Assembly (NCBI GenBank): GCA_029977605.1
Contig: JAPOKN010000015.1
Location: 1 to 24,124 of the forward strand
Origin: Methanobacteriota archaeon
GTDB taxonomy: Archaea > Thermoplasmatota > Poseidoniia > MGIII > CG-Epi1
Length of the DNA: 24,124 bases
Direction of reading: 5' to 3'
Shown here: piece after piece, positions 9,601 to 16,927 of the stretch
How positions within the stretch are numbered: the stretch's first letter is position 1
Layout: the number at the start of each line of letters is the position of its first letter
Notes under the pieces: generated by a model
The model's input: the letters and a program-made list of their open reading frames with translations, nothing else
The model's database searches: none
What the model was told of the DNA's origin: nothing
Position numbers and translations under genes: made by a program

Positions 9601-9808
9601 CTGAATCTACAGTTAATGGTTCAATGTAAACTACATCTGCAGTATCGGGATCGGTTTGTATTGTAGCTGGATTTGAATTTACTAGAACAACTTCATGACC
9701 TGCTTCTCTTAATGCTGAGCAGCATTGAGAGCCCGAATAATCAAATTCAGCAGCTTGACCAATTATAATTGGTCCCGCGCCAGGTACGAGAATCTTCATT
9801 TTATTCAT
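6617..9808 (-). CDS. carB: Carbamoyl-phosphate synthase large subunit
   Basis: A full-length (about 1063-residue) large subunit that makes carbamoyl phosphate from bicarbonate, ATP and glutamine-derived ammonia for pyrimidine and arginine synthesis. It shows the two-fold internal repeat: GAGPIIIGQAAEFDYSG near the N terminus and GSGPIRIGQGIEFDYS near residue 560, each leading an ATP-grasp half. The matching motifs PAFTLGGTGGGIAY and PSFVLGGRGMEIV appear in the two halves, and ILIEVNPRVSRSSALASKAT / YLLEANPRASRTLPFVSKST end the ATP-grasp folds. The last 130 residues are an MGS-type allosteric domain (GTVFLSISNK to ITGAEAAIQSLEEGE). The start is either ATG 9808 or ATG 9799; a TTG at 9811 is also in frame. 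The gene overlaps carA, so the two are coupled. No key motif is missing. Confidence 0.97.
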   Translation of the reverse strand: MNKMKILVPGAGPIIIGQAAEFDYSGSQCCSALREAGHEVVLVNSNPATIQTDPDTADVVYIEPLTVDSVEKIIAKERPDAIIPGMGGQTGLNLTVGLDEKGVLEKYNVKILGTSLKSIEMAEDRDLFRKRMEEIGEPVAKSGIAHTIEESLKLADELNYPVVVRPAFTLGGTGGGIAYTKEELEVISGRGLALSPVKQLLVEESILGWLEFEFEVLRDKDDNAIIVCSMENLDPMGVHTGESVVVAPSLTLPENAYQKLRTSALKVVKSLGIIGGCNVQFAYHSKSQDYILIEVNPRVSRSSALASKATGVPIARIAAMLCLGHRIHELPNRVTGNTSAAFEPSIDYVITKIPRWPFDKFKLADRELGTQMKSTGETMSIGRTFEESLMKAWRSIGQGEGYPECLDWNETRLKKNLKVPNDQRLHVIWTYLKNKGATQEVINEVCNITDFHAFFIERIAKLVRLEIKVESCKDNIPDKLLIELKRNGFGDKHISHLTQINQKEIREQRKKLGIISSFLMVDTCAGEFEAKTPYFYSTYADKKEPIKTGKSIVILGSGPIRIGQGIEFDYSTVHGVQAARDAGYEAVVVNNNPETVSTDFDASDRLYFEPLDREAIFEILDLERPHGIVLQLGGQTAVNLAAYIEEYIKQEKLPTKILGTTVSNMEMAEDREKCGQVMEKNGIHMPEWAAAKNSGEVVEFAEKIGYPVLVRPSFVLGGRGMEIVHNRSQLNKYLKLESHATPEKPVLVDKFLEGAVELDVDLISDGENIVIGAIMEQIEMAGVHSGDSACVLPPQSLDDKTMKEIVKISKQVARSLKVVGAANLQLAIKDEKIYLLEANPRASRTLPFVSKSTGYPLARIAVNLMLGEKIKNLPEILPMSGASVKVPTFSWLKITGLDTVLGPEMKSTGEAMGHGPNFGTAYLKAMKGGNKKIPTKGTVFLSISNKLKVEFVGLAKRLKKLGFKLIATKGTASHLRASNIDSKVIWRISDKKSPDILSIMREGNVNLIVNLPTGKRAATDGAQMRRLAVELGIPFITTITGAEAAIQSLEEGENDYLMPINKK

Positions 9809-10856
9809 CAATCATTTCCCCTACCTTTTCAAACAATACGTTTGCATCCATAGGCCCTGGTGCAGCTTCTGGATGGAATTGCACAGACCAGCAATTTTTA
9901 CCACTTATTCCCTCACAAGTCCCATCATTTAGATTTACAAACGTTTCTCTAACGCCTTTTGGTAATCTGTGTAGTGCAAAGCCATGATTTTGTGAAGTAA
10001 TGTAAACATTTTCAGTTCTAACGTGCTTTACTGGTTGGTTTCCTCCACGGTGGCCATATTTTAGCTTGTAAGTTTCTCCCCCCAATGCAAGTCCCAAGAT
10101 TTGATGGCCTAAGCATATTCCAATTGTTGGAAATTCTTTAATCAGTTCACTGATGTTATCTACAACAGGTTTCATTTCAGGATGATCTGGATCTCCAGGT
10201 CCGTTACTCATAAAAATTAAATCAGGTTTAGTGCTTCGGATTTCTTCAATGCTATAGTTCCAAGGAACTACTGTAACTTTGTTTTTCTTTGCCAAATTAG
10301 TTACAATTGACTTTTTCACACCCCAGTCGAATAAGGTTACATTAGGTCCCTTCTTTCCTTCTTTATAGATTTTTTTAGTTGAAACATCAGCTACCAGGTT
10401 AGAGTTTGAAGGCCATTCCATTATTTTCGCTTTCTTTACTCCTTCCTCAGGAGTCATTTTACCGTCAGTACACACAATAGCTCTCAAGGTTCCCGATTCC
10501 CTTGTAGTGATAGTTAATTGTCTGGTATCAATGCCTTCAAGTCCAGGAATTCTTTCGCGTTTTAGCCATTGGTCAAAATTTTCCTCTCCTTGATGAGGAG
10601 AACGGCACCATTCTTTGACAATGCATGCCTTAGTTTGAATTTTTTCGGACTCATAGTTTTCCTTGTTACATCCGTAGTTTCCAATCTGTGGAAAAGTAAA
10701 CATTAGTATTTGACCCGCGTAACTGGGGTCTGTAAGAGCTTCCTGATAGCCCGTCATTGACGTATTGAAAACGAGCTCTCCTTCAACTGTATCTTGATAA
10801 CCAAACGAGTCACCAAAAAAAACAGAACCGTTCTCTAGTGCAATCCATCCCTGCAT
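9801..10856 (-). CDS. carA: Carbamoyl-phosphate synthase small (glutaminase) subunit
   Basis: A 351-residue subunit that hydrolyses glutamine and passes ammonia to CarB. The N-terminal CarA-specific half (LENGSVFFGDSFGY, FNTSMTGYQEALTDPSYAGQ) is followed by a class I glutamine amidotransferase domain. The nucleophile is Cys248 in GICLGHQILGLALGG, and the His-Glu pair is His328/Glu330 in SVQFHPEAAPGP. The oxyanion-type SNGPGDP motif is at 217-223. The length is close to the family norm. The ATG at 10856 has no clear Shine-Dalgarno sequence, so initiation may be leaderless or near-leaderless. It is 41 bases downstream of dphB, which could mean either its own promoter in that gap (only a weak TTTTAAG is visible) or read-through from dphB. 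Confidence 0.97.
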   Translation of the reverse strand: MQGWIALENGSVFFGDSFGYQDTVEGELVFNTSMTGYQEALTDPSYAGQILMFTFPQIGNYGCNKENYESEKIQTKACIVKEWCRSPHQGEENFDQWLKRERIPGLEGIDTRQLTITTRESGTLRAIVCTDGKMTPEEGVKKAKIMEWPSNSNLVADVSTKKIYKEGKKGPNVTLFDWGVKKSIVTNLAKKNKVTVVPWNYSIEEIRSTKPDLIFMSNGPGDPDHPEMKPVVDNISELIKEFPTIGICLGHQILGLALGGETYKLKYGHRGGNQPVKHVRTENVYITSQNHGFALHRLPKGVRETFVNLNDGTCEGISGKNCWSVQFHPEAAPGPMDANVLFEKVGEMIDE

Positions 10857-10897
10857 CTAGGTAGAACTAGTTCAAAGGGGGCTTAAAACAGGAACGG

Positions 10898-11644
10898 TTA
10901 CAGGCTCTCGAGGAAATCCTGTTCTGTGAAGTGTAATTTAGAAGGAACAACAATGCTGTGTGGTTCTTTTCCGAGATCTTTATTTGCCAAATATTTTAAT
11001 TTTCCATACCATAATTTTTGGTCTTCTCTACCTACTCTGGCAGCAGCTGCAACCATCGTATTTTTTTCTATTCCAGCTTCTATCATTTGTTCTGCAGCTT
11101 GAGATGCAGTCATGTATCTTGGATTTTCGTCTGGATTGTCTGCTTTAATATCAAGTAGAACTAATGAATGATTTCCATTTTCCATGTTTGTTTTTATTTT
11201 GTCTATAGGGCTGAGTGGTTTGTAATCCCCTTCTGGTAAAACAAGTGTAGCCACAGGTCCAAAATTATAATGTTGAAGCCCCAAAACTCCAGCTACAGCA
11301 GTAAGAACAGACGCATTATGTATTACTTGATATTCAACATTATTCTTTTTACATTCAAGAAGTAAACTTACGTGAGTTGTTGCAGATAATGCATCACCAA
11401 CAATTAGCAGGCAAATATTTGTTTCTTTTGCTAAATCTACTAGTTTTTTTGGCTCTTCAACTTGTTCACGAGAAAGATGAATAGGCTTTCTCTGTGATTT
11501 CATTTCAATCCACTCTAATGTTTCAGAATGAATTGGAGAGGTATATGTTTCATAGAATATATGTTCAGACATACTCAATGCTATTACTCCATCCATGGTT
11601 ATCGAATTGGGCCCCCCAAGTCCCAAGCCAATTATAGTTAACAT
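10898..11644 (-). CDS. dphB: Diphthine synthase (EF-2 modification methyltransferase)
   Basis: This 248-residue SAM-dependent enzyme methylates the histidine-derived side chain of elongation factor 2 on the way to diphthamide. It belongs to the tetrapyrrole-methylase fold. The N terminus MLTIIGLGLGGPNSITMDGV carries the glycine-rich loop, followed by YETYTSP (31-37), the GDALSATTH motif (83-91) and HNASVLTAVAGVLGLQHYNFG, all characteristic of Dph5/DphB as opposed to cobalamin-pathway relatives. Length is typical for archaea. It starts only 35 bases from the divergent YjbQ gene. In function it groups with the other translation genes in the window (prf1, aspS, taw2, taw3), though not in one operon. 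Confidence 0.95.
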   Translation of the reverse strand: MLTIIGLGLGGPNSITMDGVIALSMSEHIFYETYTSPIHSETLEWIEMKSQRKPIHLSREQVEEPKKLVDLAKETNICLLIVGDALSATTHVSLLLECKKNNVEYQVIHNASVLTAVAGVLGLQHYNFGPVATLVLPEGDYKPLSPIDKIKTNMENGNHSLVLLDIKADNPDENPRYMTASQAAEQMIEAGIEKNTMVAAAARVGREDQKLWYGKLKYLANKDLGKEPHSIVVPSKLHFTEQDFLESL

Positions 11645-11679
11645 GATAGTCTTATTTGCGCCTCTCTTAATTAGTTACT
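11645..11679. promoter_or_regulatory. Divergent promoter region, dphB / yjbQ-like
   Basis: These 35 bases separate two divergent start codons, so promoters for both must lie here or reach into the coding ends. On the minus strand an AT-rich CTAATTAAG about 20-30 bases before the dphB ATG could be a TATA element. For the plus strand, ATTATAGTTAA just inside dphB is a candidate. Neither is a strong match. Confidence 0.3.
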
Positions 11680-12096
11680 ATGGCGTTATACCAAAAAATT
11701 TTGGAAATTAATACATCGCCTAAATCTTTTCTAGATATTACTAAGAGAGTCCAAGGCCTTGTTTCAGAATCAGGCCTAGATAATGGAGTTTGTAGTTTAT
11801 TTATCAAACATACAAGTGCAAGTTTAGTGATACAAGAAAATTATGATCCTTCTGTAAGACAAGATTTTGAAACTATTTTTTCTAAACTAGTTCCAGAGAA
11901 TTTCCCCTATGTTCATAATATGGAAGGTAAGGACGATATGCCAGCACATATTCGTTCGGCTTTGACTAGCACTTCTGAAACTGTCCCTGTAGTTAATGGA
12001 AAGTTGTCATTGGGTACTTGGCAAGGAATCTATTTATGGGAACACAGAGACCAAACACATAATAGGAAGGTAATCGTTAGTATGGTTGGTGAATAA
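11680..12096 (+). CDS. YjbQ family protein (UPF0047)
   Basis: A 138-residue single-domain protein of the widespread YjbQ/UPF0047 family. Members of this family have been linked to a secondary thiamine-phosphate synthase activity, but the physiological role is not settled. The diagnostic motifs are all present: HTSASLVIQENYDPSV (44-59), NMEGKDDMPAHIRSAL (80-95) and LSLGTWQGIYLWEHR (109-123), which together line the conserved pocket with its His and Glu/Asp residues. Length is normal. It is the first gene of a four-gene plus-strand run; its stop codon lies just before the next ATG. Confidence 0.93.
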   Translation: MALYQKILEINTSPKSFLDITKRVQGLVSESGLDNGVCSLFIKHTSASLVIQENYDPSVRQDFETIFSKLVPENFPYVHNMEGKDDMPAHIRSALTSTSETVPVVNGKLSLGTWQGIYLWEHRDQTHNRKVIVSMVGE

Positions 12097-12097
12097 T

Positions 12098-12757
12098 ATG
12101 GATGCAGACGTGGAACGTACAATGTGGTGCCCAAAAAGGTGTGACCTACTTGTCACGAAAATAAGTTCAAATCCATATGAATTTAAATGGAATTTGAAGG
12201 GAGTTATCTTTCTTTTGATAGCTTTGATATCTGTTTATATTTTACTCAACGAACCACCATTTATATTCGATAATTTGCCTATAGAAATACCAAATATTTA
12301 TTTTGGTATTATCGCAATATTAAGTCTCATAATTTCAATGCGTTTTTCGGAAGGTAAAATAAACGAATATGTTTGTCCTTCATGCAAAGGTGTTGTTTTT
12401 GATATTGATAGATTTAATCGCGTTAAGAAAGGAAAGATTACAAAAAAAAGTGCTAAGAAACGCAACGCTATTCTTCAACTATTGAATGATTCGTCTGAGC
12501 TTAGTGAATTACAGTGCTCTAGTTGTTCTAAAGATATGAACTCAGTTAAGGTATTGTATAAGATTAAACATGATAGCCAGGCAGGAAATTTTATTTTGGA
12601 GGAAACAATAGAAGGCTTAGTAGATAGTGTAATGGCAGGCGAGAAAGAAATGCAAGTTGAAGGCTGTAAAAGTTGTAAATCATTGTGGCTTGATAAAACA
12701 AATAGAATGTATTTAAGAGCTGCTACAATTTTATCTAATAAAAAGAGGTTAGAATAA
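12098..12757 (+). CDS. Membrane-anchored protein with several zinc-ribbon-like Cys pairs
   Basis: A 219-residue protein of unknown function. Two hydrophobic segments (about 34-51 and 67-81) form a hairpin in the membrane. Around and after them are four cysteine pairs: C11/C15 (WCPKRCD), C93/C96 (VCPSCKG), C140/C143 (CSSCSKD) and C190/C193 (GCKSCKSLWLDK). The last resembles the C-x2-C...WLD pattern of TFIIB-type zinc ribbons. The pairs suggest two zinc sites held by the N- and C-side cysteines, with a basic loop (KKGKITKKSAKKR) between. I chose ATG 12098 over the in-frame TTG at 12086 because GGTG lies just upstream and the TTG would overlap yjbQ. It is followed after one base by taw3, so it is probably co-transcribed with a tRNA-modification gene. 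Confidence 0.8.
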   Translation: MDADVERTMWCPKRCDLLVTKISSNPYEFKWNLKGVIFLLIALISVYILLNEPPFIFDNLPIEIPNIYFGIIAILSLIISMRFSEGKINEYVCPSCKGVVFDIDRFNRVKKGKITKKSAKKRNAILQLLNDSSELSELQCSSCSKDMNSVKVLYKIKHDSQAGNFILEETIEGLVDSVMAGEKEMQVEGCKSCKSLWLDKTNRMYLRAATILSNKKRLE

Positions 12758-12758
12758 T

Positions 12759-13346
12759 ATGGAATTCAGTCAATACAAATCAAATGCAATGAAGAAGCTT
12801 GAGCATGCTCTATCTGAAGGTTTAGTAGATGAGGGAGTCATCTCAGTTATTAATTCCTTTAACTCACACCCTGATATTTTTACAACTTCAAGTTGTGCAG
12901 GTAGAATACAACTAATTATTCTTCCAGATATAGGTCGTAAAGATTCTGTTCAACGCAGAAAAACTTGGCACCGGGAAGTAACTGCCGAGGAGGTTGACGG
13001 AGCAATTTCAGAATTTGATATTCCTGATAATTCTATTGTAATTTTACAGGCTCAATCACCTATTTTCCACTTATCCTGTCGAACAATGGAATTAGCAATA
13101 AAATTGAGAGGAATTGTTCACGGGCAGGGATGGAAATATTCTTCATTAATTACAGGAAATGATGAGAAGTGGAATGTAGAGATTCTTTCTGCGAACCGTA
13201 TAGATAATTTACTTTTCAGAAAAGGAGTAATTGATGCACCAGATGCAGATAGGTTAAATTTCATAGTCGACGAATCAAATAAGATTCTTGTTAAAGCTCA
13301 AGCGAGACTTGAAGCTTTAGAATATATACCGTCAGGTTTACAGTAA
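12759..13346 (+). CDS. taw3: tRNA wybutosine-synthesis methyltransferase Taw3 (TYW3 family)
   Basis: A 195-residue protein of the TYW3 family, which N4-methylates the tricyclic wyosine precursor at position 37 of tRNA-Phe. The family signature SSCAGRI (44-50) follows an N-terminal helical stretch, and IFHLSCRTMELAIKL (102-116), GIVHGQGWKYSSLI and the R-x-D-x-L C-terminal part also match. The length is usual for archaeal Taw3. Taw2, an earlier enzyme of the same pathway, lies about 1 kb away on the other strand (14374-15219). The spacing of one base from the upstream zinc-ribbon gene and four bases to the downstream oxidoreductase indicates an operon. Confidence 0.9.
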   Translation: MEFSQYKSNAMKKLEHALSEGLVDEGVISVINSFNSHPDIFTTSSCAGRIQLIILPDIGRKDSVQRRKTWHREVTAEEVDGAISEFDIPDNSIVILQAQSPIFHLSCRTMELAIKLRGIVHGQGWKYSSLITGNDEKWNVEILSANRIDNLLFRKGVIDAPDADRLNFIVDESNKILVKAQARLEALEYIPSGLQ

Positions 13347-13350
13347 TTGT

Positions 13351-14373
13351 ATGAAGGCACTCTACTTTGAAGAGCATGGTGAAAGAGATGTATTGCAGTA
13401 TGGAGATTTACCTGATTTAAAAAATAAAGAAAATCATGTTTTAATTAAAGTCGAAGCATGTGCTCTAAATCATTTAGATGTCTGGATCCGTAAGGGTTGG
13501 CCTGGTCTAAATTTGGAAATGCCACACATTGGAGGCAGTGATGTTTCAGGTACTGTTGCGGAGGGTAGTGGTTCTTGGAAAGAAGGAGACAAGGTTGTTG
13601 TAGATCCGGGAATATCAACAAAAGAAGATTCGTGGACTGAAAAAGGACATGATAGTATGAGCCCAGGCTACAAAATTCTTGGTGAGCACTTAAGTGGAGG
13701 TTGTGCAGAATATGTTTGCGTCCCCGTTGAGAACGTTCACAAGCGTCCAGAAGGTTTGACTGCAAGTCAGGCAGCTGCACCTCTTCTTGCTGGTCTTACA
13801 GCCTATAGAATGTTAGTAACTAGAGCAGGAATACAGAAGGGCGATAATGTCCTTGTAATGGGTTCTGGTGGAGGAGTTAATTCTCTATCAATTCAGATTG
13901 CAAAACATTTTGGTGCTGAAGTTCATGTAGTTGCCGGAGGTGCTGAAAAGAAATCTAAGGCAGAAGATTTAGGCGCTTCTTTTGTTGTAGATTACAAAGC
14001 TAATGAGGATTGGCACAAGGAACTGTTTCCAGTTATAGGTAGGAAAGGGTACGATATTGTTGTAGATAATGTTGGAAAACCTACTTGGTCTCGTTCAATT
14101 AAATTGGCAGGGATGGGAGGCAGAATAGTTACAGTAGGAAATACTAAGGGTCCTATTGCTGAAACTGATATTCGGTATTTGTTTGCTAAACAATTGTCTA
14201 TTCTTGGATCAACAATGGGATCACATGCTGACTTTGCAGAGTTACTAAAATTAATGGATTCAGGTTCAATCAAGCCAGTAATTGATTGTGAAATTTCTCT
14301 TTCAGAAGGTGCAAAGGGTCACGAAATTTTAGAAGAAGGAACTATGTTTGGTAAAGTAGTTCTTGTACCCTAG
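13351..14373 (+). CDS. MDR-superfamily NAD(P)-dependent oxidoreductase (quinone reductase / alcohol dehydrogenase type)
   Basis: A 340-residue medium-chain dehydrogenase/reductase. The GroES-like N-terminal half has EACALNHLDVWIRKGWPG (35-52) and IGGSDVSGTV (60-69). The Rossmann half has VLVMGSGGGVNSLSIQIAK (167-185) as the cofactor loop. Relatives with the ALNHLDVW form usually carry a structural zinc lobe with four cysteines after the DPG turn; here residues 85-117 contain no cysteine, so that zinc is lost. Only Cys37 and Cys118 remain nearby. The substrate cannot be told from sequence; names such as quinone oxidoreductase or zinc-type alcohol dehydrogenase would be generic. It is the last gene of the yjbQ-like operon and is followed by a T-tract. 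Confidence 0.88.
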   Translation: MKALYFEEHGERDVLQYGDLPDLKNKENHVLIKVEACALNHLDVWIRKGWPGLNLEMPHIGGSDVSGTVAEGSGSWKEGDKVVVDPGISTKEDSWTEKGHDSMSPGYKILGEHLSGGCAEYVCVPVENVHKRPEGLTASQAAAPLLAGLTAYRMLVTRAGIQKGDNVLVMGSGGGVNSLSIQIAKHFGAEVHVVAGGAEKKSKAEDLGASFVVDYKANEDWHKELFPVIGRKGYDIVVDNVGKPTWSRSIKLAGMGGRIVTVGNTKGPIAETDIRYLFAKQLSILGSTMGSHADFAELLKLMDSGSIKPVIDCEISLSEGAKGHEILEEGTMFGKVVLVP

Positions 14374-15219
14374 TTAATTTTTTTGTAGATATGCAATTAT
14401 ATGACTTTTACTAGGGCCATAGAATTTAACTCTTTCAAACTTTTTTGTTAAGAATCCTTTTTCATCCATAAGATTTGAAAAATTAGAAGGTATTGTTCCC
14501 CACTCACTCCTCCGTTTAAATCCTAACCATGAATTATTATAAGCTTCATGAAAAATAGCAACACCATTATAGTTTAAATTTTCACGTGCATGGTCTAAAA
14601 ACTCTAATGTATTGCTTATATATCCTAAATGAATTACGTCAGCTTTCATTTCGATGTTTCTACAATCATCATTAACAACTTTGACATTAGTTACATTATT
14701 AATTTTTAGATTTTCTTTAAGAAATTTAATTGATTCAGGATTTTTATCTATAGAAATAACTTGAGCATCAGGATAACTTTTAGCAAGTTGAATTGTAAAG
14801 TACCCTATACCAGCAAAATAATCAATAATAATTTTTGGATTGTCAAAGTTATAAAAATTTCCCACTTTTTCAGGACCTTCCAAAATTGATCTCCAGCCAG
14901 TGTTACCTGGAGACCACATTACTTTTGATAAATCTAGTCTATATTTTATTCCATATTCCGTAATTTCAGTTTTTGTGTCTTTTCCGAACAAAATTTCTGT
15001 ATTTTTAGGCTTTCTTAGCTCACCATTAATCTTATTCTTTTGTAAAACAGTCTTTGCTTCTAAATTTTTCCCATATATGGATGCTACGTCTACTCTATAA
15101 TTTTGTTCTATTTGTGAAAAATCTGCTACAAGAATATTACCAATCTTCTTCCACTTTTTTGGTATTTTATGATGCAAATCTTCGTCGATTTGGTGTTTAA
15201 TCTTATCAAAGGGTTTCAT
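14374..15219 (-). CDS. taw2: tRNA-Phe wybutosine aminocarboxypropyl transferase Taw2 (TYW2/Trm5-like)
   Basis: A 281-residue class I SAM-binding enzyme of the Trm5/TYW2 group. TYW2-type members transfer the 3-amino-3-carboxypropyl group of SAM to the imG-type base at position 37 of tRNA-Phe. The SAM-binding motif is IIDYFAGIGYFTIQLA (131-146), with the acidic VISIDKNPES (154-163) after it. The tRNA/substrate part includes VMWSPGNTGWR (100-110). Where Trm5 methyltransferases have an NPP-type motif, this protein has HLGYIS (197-202), close to the NLG form of TYW2, which favours Taw2 over Trm5. Its ATG overlaps the nfo stop as ATGA, so it is coupled to nfo. It converges on the MDR gene with no spacer. 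Confidence 0.88.
   Translation of the reverse strand: MKPFDKIKHQIDEDLHHKIPKKWKKIGNILVADFSQIEQNYRVDVASIYGKNLEAKTVLQKNKINGELRKPKNTEILFGKDTKTEITEYGIKYRLDLSKVMWSPGNTGWRSILEGPEKVGNFYNFDNPKIIIDYFAGIGYFTIQLAKSYPDAQVISIDKNPESIKFLKENLKINNVTNVKVVNDDCRNIEMKADVIHLGYISNTLEFLDHARENLNYNGVAIFHEAYNNSWLGFKRRSEWGTIPSNFSNLMDEKGFLTKKFERVKFYGPSKSHIIAYLQKN
14378..14384 (+). terminator. Oligo-T terminator after the MDR gene
   Basis: Seven consecutive T residues on the plus strand begin four bases after the TAG stop. Archaeal RNA polymerase terminates at such T-tracts without needing a hairpin. It lies inside the end of the convergent taw2 gene. Confidence 0.45.
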
Positions 15220-16079
15220 TTTTCAGCTAATTTTCTTAATGCTGCAATTTCAGGTTTCCACATCTCTGGACCTCCCGGAGTTTCTAGATATGCTGCCAGA
15301 TTCTTTAATCTCTTTTCTTTCATGAATCTTCCAAAAGCCTCCTTTCCAATTTTTCCCATACCAATGTTATCATGTCGGTCTACTCTTGAACCAACATCAC
15401 TTTTTGAATCATTAAGGTGTAAAGCTACTAAATGTTCCATTCCAACGGTATCATTGAAATTATCCCAAATATTATCAAAATCATTTCTCCAATCGTATCC
15501 TGACGCCCAGGCATGTTGAGTATCAATACATACTCCAATTCTTTTTTTATCATCAATGTTATCAATTATATGTTGAATTTCTTCGAATTTAATACCTACG
15601 TTAGTACCTTGTCCTGCTGCATTCTCAATAACTAATTTTGATTTGTAACCTTTAGTCTGATCTAACGTAGTGTTCATATGCTCTGCAATTCGTTCTAGAG
15701 CCTCATATCTAACTGTTTTATCGTCTCTCATCGATTTTTTAGGATGTGTGTGTGAACCAGGGTGAAAATTTAGATAAGCTACACCCAAATCCTCACATCT
15801 GTGATATTCTTCTAAGAAAGCATTTTGAGCTCTCTTACCTTTTCCCTCATCTGGAGAACCCATGTTGATTAAATATGAATCATGAATCATGAGAGGCCCT
15901 AGTTCTGTTTTAGATAGTGGTTCTTTGAAAGCTGTGATTTCTTCATTAGTTAAGGGCTTAGCAATCCATTGTCTTTGATTTTTACTAAACATTTGGAAAG
16001 TATCGGCTCCAATATCTATTGCTGCAGGAATTGCATTATGCAAACCGCCAGCCACACTTACATGTGCTCCTAATCTCAT
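15216..16079 (-). CDS. nfo: Endonuclease IV (apurinic/apyrimidinic site DNA repair)
   Basis: A 287-residue TIM-barrel AP endonuclease that cuts 5' to abasic sites in base excision repair. The start MRLGAHVSVAGGLHNAI is typical of the family. Motifs carrying the trinuclear zinc ligands are visible in order: NFHPGSH (His), LVIENAAGQGTNVG (Glu), VCIDTQHAWASGYD (Asp and His), ALHLNDSK (His), RVDRHDNIGMG (Asp, His) and AAYLETPGG (Glu). The frame stays open upstream to 16322, but that part lies antisense inside nadK and has no homology, so I start at ATG 16079; ATG 16091 is the only reasonable alternative. It precedes taw2 with a 4-base overlap. Confidence 0.96.
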   Translation of the reverse strand: MRLGAHVSVAGGLHNAIPAAIDIGADTFQMFSKNQRQWIAKPLTNEEITAFKEPLSKTELGPLMIHDSYLINMGSPDEGKGKRAQNAFLEEYHRCEDLGVAYLNFHPGSHTHPKKSMRDDKTVRYEALERIAEHMNTTLDQTKGYKSKLVIENAAGQGTNVGIKFEEIQHIIDNIDDKKRIGVCIDTQHAWASGYDWRNDFDNIWDNFNDTVGMEHLVALHLNDSKSDVGSRVDRHDNIGMGKIGKEAFGRFMKEKRLKNLAAYLETPGGPEMWKPEIAALRKLAEK

Positions 16080-16091
16080 TATAATATGCAT

Positions 16092-16128
16092 GAAGGCTAC
16101 CTTAATAATAACTATTCGATAAGAGGTC
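16092..16128. promoter_or_regulatory. Divergent promoter region, nfo / nadK
   Basis: The 37-50 bases between the nfo and nadK starts hold one AT-rich block, CTTAATAATAACTATT (16101-16116), that could serve as TATA element in either direction. It lies about 17-28 bases before the nadK GTG and about 10-37 before the nfo ATG. The match to consensus is only fair. Confidence 0.35.
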
Positions 16129-16926
16129 GTGAAATTTTCCATAGTTGCTAATACTAAGCAAGAAAATATCCGTGAAATTCTAAAGAAAGTGATAGGGTTT
16201 GTTGATGACTTTGAATTAGATGTAGCTTCTGCAAACTTCCTTGGATTAAACGGAGTTGAAATCAAAGATCTCAGTGGAGATGTTATAATTTCGCTCGGCG
16301 GAGATGGAACAATATTACACATTTTATCTCAGATAAACAAGCCTATTTTGGGAATTAATTTCGGTGGCGTAGGTTTTCTTAATGAGCTCGAACCAGATAG
16401 TGATATTTTTACAGCTATTGATAACGTAATTAATAAAAAATATTTTGAAGAAAAATTACACAGAATTGATACTTATCTTAATGACTTAAACGTTGGAACT
16501 GCAGTAAATGAGATAGTTCTTCATACTTCAAGGGTTGCCAAAATTCAAGGTTTCGAAATATCTACTAACGGTAAACTCATTGACAGTTTTCGAGGAGATG
16601 GAGTAATTATTGCCACGCCAACTGGGTCGACAAGTTATTCAATGTCTGTCGGAGCTCCAATTATTTACCCTACTATGAAGTCTAACATAATTGTACCTAT
16701 GGCTGCATACAAATTAGGATCTAGGCCCCTAATTTTACCTGCAGATTACGAAATCTCCGCAAAAATTACAGGACATCCTGAAGCTGTCATGGTTATAGAT
16801 GGTAAAGAAGAAATATTTATCAAAGGCGACGATAAACTAGAATTTAAAGCTTCAAAAAGCCCAGCTTCGCTAATAAGATTTAACAAGAATTTCTTTGATA
16901 GGTTAAGGAATAAGTTAAGGTTGTAA
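16129..16926 (+). CDS. nadK: NAD kinase
   Basis: A 265-residue ATP-NAD kinase that makes NADP. The nucleotide-binding GGDG motif is in VIISLGGDGTILHIL (52-66). The second conserved block is AVNEIVLH (125-132), and the third is FRGDGVIIATPTGSTSYSMS (154-173), with the NE/D and glycine-rich TPTGST residues of the family. The C-terminal PILGINFGG and PLILPADYEI segments also match. The start is GTG at 16129, preceded by AGAGGT at very short spacing, which is unusual; no other start fits the conserved N-terminal KFSIVANT strand. It is one base upstream of the next gene, so the two are likely co-transcribed. Confidence 0.95.
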   Translation: MKFSIVANTKQENIREILKKVIGFVDDFELDVASANFLGLNGVEIKDLSGDVIISLGGDGTILHILSQINKPILGINFGGVGFLNELEPDSDIFTAIDNVINKKYFEEKLHRIDTYLNDLNVGTAVNEIVLHTSRVAKIQGFEISTNGKLIDSFRGDGVIIATPTGSTSYSMSVGAPIIYPTMKSNIIVPMAAYKLGSRPLILPADYEISAKITGHPEAVMVIDGKEEIFIKGDDKLEFKASKSPASLIRFNKNFFDRLRNKLRL

Positions 16927-16927
16927 T

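Noticed and set aside
16080..16322. Upstream extension of the nfo frame by about 80 residues
   Set aside because: It is antisense to the conserved start of nadK and lacks family similarity; endonuclease IV normally begins at the MRLGAHVS segment.
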